Positions 6,636 to 9,730 of a stretch of DNA of 9,730 nt are shown here, piece by piece. Positions within the stretch are counted from its first letter, which is position 1; every line of letters begins with the position of its first letter. The DNA comes from an uncultured Sutterella sp. (GTDB lineage Bacteria > Pseudomonadota > Gammaproteobacteria > Burkholderiales > Burkholderiaceae_F), in NCBI GenBank assembly GCA_905192805.1, contig CAJJMF010000093.1, positions 1 through 9,730 of the forward strand. The letters are read 5' to 3'. A program made the translations under genes and the position numbers. The notes beneath the pieces were generated by a model, which was given only the letters and a program-made list of their open reading frames with translations, was not told the origin of the DNA and ran no database searches.

Positions 6636-8084
6636 ATGCAATGGGAAGTGGTTATTGGGCTTGAGACCCATGTTCAGTTATCGACGAAATCGAAAATTTT
6701 TTCCGGGGCTGCGCGTCATTTTGGGGACGACCCCAATGTGAATGCCTGTGCCGTGGACTTGGCGTTGCCTGGGTGCTTGCCAGTACTCAATTACGGAGCG
6801 GTGGAAAAGGCGATTTTGTTTGGTTTAGCGATTGACGCGAAGGTGGCAACGCATTCGGTTTTTGACCGTAAGAATTACTTCTATCCTGATTTGCCTAAGG
6901 GCTATCAGATTAGTCAGTTTGAACAGCCTGTGGTGGCCGGTGGTAAGGTCAGTTTCTTGGTGGAACCAAAAAATGGGGACGCCTATATGAAGACCATTAA
7001 CTTAACGCGTGCTCACTTAGAAGAAGACGCTGGCAAGTCCATCCATGGGTTGGTGCAGGGTTGCTCGGGGATTGACTTAAATCGTGCAGGTACGCCCCTC
7101 TTAGAAATTGTGACGGAACCGGAGTTACGTTCCTCGGCCGAAGCGGTAGGCTACGCGAAGACGTTACATGCGTTGGTCGTGTGGTTAGGGATTTCGGACG
7201 GGAATATGCAGGAAGGGAATTTCCGCTGTGACGCCAATGTGTCGGTCCGTCCTGTGGGTCAGAAAGAGTTTGGCACACGATGTGAAATTAAGAACCTCAA
7301 TTCGTTCCGCTTCCTCCAAGAAGCCATTGATTATGAAGTTCGTCGTCAAATCGAGTTGATCGAAGAAGGGGGCAAGGTGGTTCAGGCGACGCGTTTGTTT
7401 GACCCCGATAAGGGTGAAACGCGCCAGATGCGCTCTAAAGAGGATTCCATGGATTATCGCTATTTCCCGGATCCAGACTTATTGCCCTTGGAAATTAGCC
7501 CGGAATGGATTGAGCGTGTGAAGGCGGATATGCCCGAATTGCCTCATCATTTGCGCGACCGCTTTATCAGTGAATACGGCTTATCGGAGTACGATGCATC
7601 GATTTTGACGGCGTCTAAGAACATTGCTGATTACTATAGCGAGTTGGCGACGTTAGTGGCGGATAAGAAAACGGCAGCCAACTGGGTGACGGGTGAACTC
7701 TCGGCTGCTATCAAGGAAACGGAGTCGGGAAGCTTTGAAGACGCTCCCGTGCGTCCGGCTGATTTAGCTGCGATTCTCGAACGTGTCGCCTCGGGAATCA
7801 TTAACAACCGCGGAGCGAAGCAGTTGTTCCAAGAAATTTGGACCAATGGCTCGTCACCTGTGGATGCCCTCATTGAAAAACTGGGCTTGAAGCAAATCTC
7901 GGATACGGGTGCCCTCGAAGCCATTGTGGATGATGTCATTGCCCGCAATCCCAAGTCTGTAGAAGAGTTTAAGGCAGGGAAAGAGAAAGCACTCAATGCG
8001 TTGGTGGGACAATGCATGAAAGCGACAAAGGGTAAGGGTAACCCAGCTCAGCTCAATGAGTTGCTACGCAAAAAGCTTGCTTAA
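6636..8084 (+). CDS. gatB: Asp-tRNA(Asn)/Glu-tRNA(Gln) amidotransferase subunit B
   Basis: tRNA-binding kinase/transamidase subunit of GatCAB: it activates the side-chain carboxylate of the misacylated tRNA with ATP and amidates it using ammonia from GatA. The 482 residues are full length. The N-terminal MQWEVVIGLETHVQL, DLALPGCLPVLN (41-52), FDRKNYFYPDLPKGYQISQ (76-94) and DLNRAGTPLLEIVTEPE are the family signatures. The C-terminal third, ending in GQCMKATKGKGNPAQLNELLRKKL, is the YqeY-like tRNA-binding tail. The ATG is preceded by GGGAG at 6624-6628, seven bases upstream. It is the last gene of the operon and is followed by a strong terminator. Sequence alone does not show whether the enzyme acts on tRNA(Asn), tRNA(Gln) or both; many betaproteobacteria have GlnRS, which would favour tRNA(Asn). 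Confidence 0.98.
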   Translation: MQWEVVIGLETHVQLSTKSKIFSGAARHFGDDPNVNACAVDLALPGCLPVLNYGAVEKAILFGLAIDAKVATHSVFDRKNYFYPDLPKGYQISQFEQPVVAGGKVSFLVEPKNGDAYMKTINLTRAHLEEDAGKSIHGLVQGCSGIDLNRAGTPLLEIVTEPELRSSAEAVGYAKTLHALVVWLGISDGNMQEGNFRCDANVSVRPVGQKEFGTRCEIKNLNSFRFLQEAIDYEVRRQIELIEEGGKVVQATRLFDPDKGETRQMRSKEDSMDYRYFPDPDLLPLEISPEWIERVKADMPELPHHLRDRFISEYGLSEYDASILTASKNIADYYSELATLVADKKTAANWVTGELSAAIKETESGSFEDAPVRPADLAAILERVASGIINNRGAKQLFQEIWTNGSSPVDALIEKLGLKQISDTGALEAIVDDVIARNPKSVEEFKAGKEKALNALVGQCMKATKGKGNPAQLNELLRKKLA

Positions 8085-8102
8085 AAAACCAGCTGTATAA
8101 AG

Positions 8103-8133
8103 AAAAGGCCTCAGACAAATCTGGGGCCTTTTT
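8103..8133. terminator. Bidirectional intrinsic terminator between gatB and pyrE
   Basis: AAAAGGCCTCAGA (8103-8115) pairs with TCTGGGGCCTTTT (8120-8132) over 13 bp, with one G-T wobble, around a CAAA tetraloop, and is followed by T at 8133. Reading rightwards the stem ends in a run of five T; reading leftwards it ends in four T. It sits 18 nt after the gatB stop and 23 nt past the end of the convergent pyrE, so it can end transcription of both operons. Confidence 0.92.
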
Positions 8134-8156
8134 ACTAACGCGAGGGCAGTGGTCAC

Positions 8157-8834
8157 TTAGGCGCCATAGCGAGCGCGGTATTGGTTTACTGCTTCCTGAT
8201 ATTGCGAAATAGCCTGAGCGCGTTCTGAGTTACCTTTCATGAAGCTGAGTAAGTCGGCTAAGTTGATAATCGGAACCACTTTAAACCCAAAGGTGGACTC
8301 AATATCTTGCACAGCCGAGGTGGTAGTGAGGGTAACAGCATTGCCGCCCTTTTCCATGCGATCGAGGGCAATGAGAACGCCTGCTGTCGTGGCACCTGCA
8401 TGATTAATCATCTGAACCGATTCGCGAATCGAGGTCCCCGCAGAGATCACGTCGTCAATAATGACCACGCGTCCCTGTAGTGGAGAACCGACGATGGTAC
8501 CTCCTTCGCCATGATCTTTCGCTTCTTTACGGTTAAACGCCCATGGAACATCACGTCCGAGACGTGCTAAATTCATAGCTACACTGGCAGCGAGGGGGAT
8601 CCCTTTGTACGCAGGTCCGAACACCATGTCAAACGCAAGTAAGCCTTCTGCTTCCGCTTTCAGTAGCGTTTTTGCGTAGAACATACCTAAGGTGTCTAAC
8701 AGTTTCCCTGTGTTAAAGAGACCTGCATTGAAAAAATAAGGGGATTGGCGCCCAGCTTTAGTGGTGAACTCACCAAAACGCAAGACGTTCGCTTCCAGAG
8801 CGAACTCAATAAAATCATGTTGAAGGTTAGACAT
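8157..8834 (-). CDS. pyrE: Orotate phosphoribosyltransferase
   Basis: Converts orotate and PRPP to orotidine 5'-monophosphate, the fifth step of de novo UMP synthesis, in the cytoplasm as a dimer. The 225 residues are close to the family norm. Visible elements are the N-terminal LKF/LRFGEF-like region (LRFGEFTTKAGRQSPYFFNAG, about 19-38), the flexible catalytic loop RKEAKDHGEGG (102-112) and the PRPP-binding motif VVIIDDVISAGTS (123-135). GPAYKGIPLA (73-82) is the substrate-site loop. The ATG has a GGAAG site seven bases upstream. The gene is convergent with gatB and divergent from xthA, so it is transcribed alone in this window. Confidence 0.97.
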   Translation of the reverse strand: MSNLQHDFIEFALEANVLRFGEFTTKAGRQSPYFFNAGLFNTGKLLDTLGMFYAKTLLKAEAEGLLAFDMVFGPAYKGIPLAASVAMNLARLGRDVPWAFNRKEAKDHGEGGTIVGSPLQGRVVIIDDVISAGTSIRESVQMINHAGATTAGVLIALDRMEKGGNAVTLTTTSAVQDIESTFGFKVVPIINLADLLSFMKGNSERAQAISQYQEAVNQYRARYGA

Positions 8835-8844
8835 TCCGTTTCTT

Positions 8845-8854
8845 CCAACGTTGG
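8845..8854. repeat. CCAACGTTGG palindrome in the pyrE leader
   Basis: A perfect 10-bp palindrome lies 10 bp upstream of the pyrE ATG and shares two bases with the pyrE ribosome binding site. It falls just downstream of the likely pyrE transcription start. It could be an operator half-site pair, but a palindrome this short also arises by chance. Confidence 0.3.
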
Positions 8855-8867
8855 TAAATTGGACAGC

Positions 8868-8896
8868 ATTTTACTCTGTGTCGGAAAGCCTTTCAG
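8868..8896 (-). promoter_or_regulatory. pyrE: Candidate sigma-70 promoter of pyrE
   Basis: On the minus strand CTGAAA (8896-8891, four of six consensus positions) and TAAAAT (8873-8868, five of six) are separated by the ideal 17 bp. Transcription would start near 8861, giving a leader of about 26 nt, too short for an attenuator of the kind seen before enteric pyrE. The assignment rests on consensus match only. Confidence 0.45.
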
Positions 8897-8923
8897 CAAT
8901 TGCCATAAGGAAAAGTCGAGAAA

Positions 8924-9700
8924 ATGTTGAGAGTGGTGTCGTTTAATGCCAATGGAATTCGATCGGCGGCAAACAAGGGATTTTTCGATTGGTTTGTCAC
9001 GCAAAATGTGGATGTGTTGTGTGTACAAGAATTAAAAGCTCAAGAGGCGGATATCCCTGAGACGATTCGTACGGTGCCAGGATACCAAGCGTACTTTCAT
9101 TGTGCGCAGAAAAAAGGGTATTCGGGGGTGGGAATTTGGACACGCCATACGCCCCGTGAAGTGATTTATGGCTTAGGGGTGGAGGAATTCGATCGTGAGG
9201 GCCGATGGTTAGAGGTGGACTTGGGAAAATTACGGGTGGTGAGCGTTTATTTCCCCTCCGGGACCTCGGGCGATGAACGTCAGGAAGTGAAATATCGCTT
9301 TTTAGATTTAATGTCCGTGCGCTTAGCCGATATATTGGCGAGTGGTAAACCGACGTTACTCTGTGGGGACTTTAATATCGCGCACAAAGAAATCGATATT
9401 AAGAATTGGAAAGGGAATTTAGACCATACAGGATTTTTGCCCGAAGAGCGGCAATGGGTGACCGATCGCTTGGCCACAGGGTGGGTCGACACGTACCGTG
9501 CACTGTACCCCAATAAAGAGCAATACACTTGGTGGAGTCAGCGTGGACAAGCACGGGCCAAAAATGTTGGCTGGCGTATTGACTACCAATGGGCCACTCC
9601 GCTTTTAGGGCAAACCATCCGAGAAGCCAGTGTGTATGCTGAGCCGAAACTCTCAGATCACGCCCCGTTGATTATGGATTATGACTTTTCGCTCGAATAA
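8924..9700 (+). CDS. xthA: Exodeoxyribonuclease III (AP endonuclease)
   Basis: Mg-dependent exonuclease/AP endonuclease of the EEP (exonuclease-endonuclease-phosphatase) superfamily, which cuts 5' to abasic sites in base excision repair and trims 3' blocks. The 258 residues match the ExoIII family. The active-site residues are recognisable: Asn8 (FNANGIRSA), Glu36 (VQELKAQ), Tyr109 (SVYFPSG), Asp149 and Asn151 (GDFNIAHKEID), Asp220 (WRIDYQW) and Asp245-His246 (SDHAPLI). The protein has no signal peptide. The ATG is preceded by AAGGA at 8907-8911, at a slightly long spacing of 12 bases. Its TAA stop overlaps the ribosome binding site of the next gene, suggesting a shared transcript. The gene is also named exoA in some genomes. 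Confidence 0.96.
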   Translation: MLRVVSFNANGIRSAANKGFFDWFVTQNVDVLCVQELKAQEADIPETIRTVPGYQAYFHCAQKKGYSGVGIWTRHTPREVIYGLGVEEFDREGRWLEVDLGKLRVVSVYFPSGTSGDERQEVKYRFLDLMSVRLADILASGKPTLLCGDFNIAHKEIDIKNWKGNLDHTGFLPEERQWVTDRLATGWVDTYRALYPNKEQYTWWSQRGQARAKNVGWRIDYQWATPLLGQTIREASVYAEPKLSDHAPLIMDYDFSLE

Positions 9701-9709
9701 GGAGGGCGA

Positions 9710-9730
9710 ATGCGATTAGCGGATATTTTG
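9710..9730 (+). CDS. Start of an unidentified gene, cut by the window edge
   Basis: Only seven codons are visible (MRLADIL). The start is well supported by AAGGAGG at 9699-9705, a near-perfect Shine-Dalgarno that overlaps the xthA stop codon, with four bases before the ATG. Tight spacing to xthA suggests co-transcription. The N-terminus would suit an S4-domain pseudouridine synthase of the RsuA type, but seven residues cannot settle that. Confidence 0.5.

Noticed and set aside
8953..9194. GGAATTCGATCG present twice in xthA (near 8954 and 9183)
   Set aside because: Two copies of a 12-mer inside one coding sequence, both in conserved coding frame context and without flanking similarity, look coincidental.

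Overview
The window looks like an ordinary housekeeping stretch of a betaproteobacterial chromosome, most likely order Burkholderiales. Base composition is moderate (about half G+C by eye) rather than the high G+C of Burkholderia itself, so a lineage such as the Sutterellaceae or Polynucleobacter would fit; that placement is inference. The clues are the mreBCD-mrdA cell-shape cluster divergent from gatCAB, with pyrE and an exonuclease III gene close by, and the protein N-termini (for example the MEYGPPPLFRQG start of MreC).

Layout. Positions 55-4476 (minus strand) hold the elongasome operon mreB-mreC-mreD-mrdA, tightly packed with overlaps or 14-nt gaps and read leftwards. A 268-bp divergent intergenic region (4477-4744) separates it from gatC-gatA-gatB on the plus strand (4745-8084). 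A strong bidirectional terminator (8103-8133) lies between gatB and pyrE (8157-8834, minus). pyrE is divergent from an exonuclease III gene, xthA (8924-9700, plus), which is followed after 9 nt by the first seven codons of another gene that runs off the right edge. At the left edge, where rodA would be expected after mrdA, only 54 bp are visible and they do not read as a clear rodA start.

How the genes work together. MreB, MreC, MreD and PBP2 build the lateral-wall peptidoglycan machine that sets rod shape. GatC, GatA and GatB form the amidotransferase that turns misacylated Asp-tRNA(Asn) and/or Glu-tRNA(Gln) into the correct aminoacyl-tRNA. PyrE makes orotidine monophosphate in pyrimidine synthesis, and XthA repairs abasic DNA. 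The groups are functionally separate neighbours.

The most unusual signal is non-coding. The 124-nt spacer between gatC and gatA can fold into a compact three-way junction (5049-5143): a closing stem of 10 bp with one bulge and two well-formed hairpins. It ends directly on the gatA ribosome binding site, and an upstream TCCT can pair with that site. This looks like a candidate cis-regulatory RNA, or alternatively a dispersed structured repeat. Smaller items are a perfect 9-bp hairpin in the mreB leader, a CCAACGTTGG palindrome in the pyrE leader, and the unclear rodA boundary. No mobile element, CRISPR array, tRNA or rRNA was seen.
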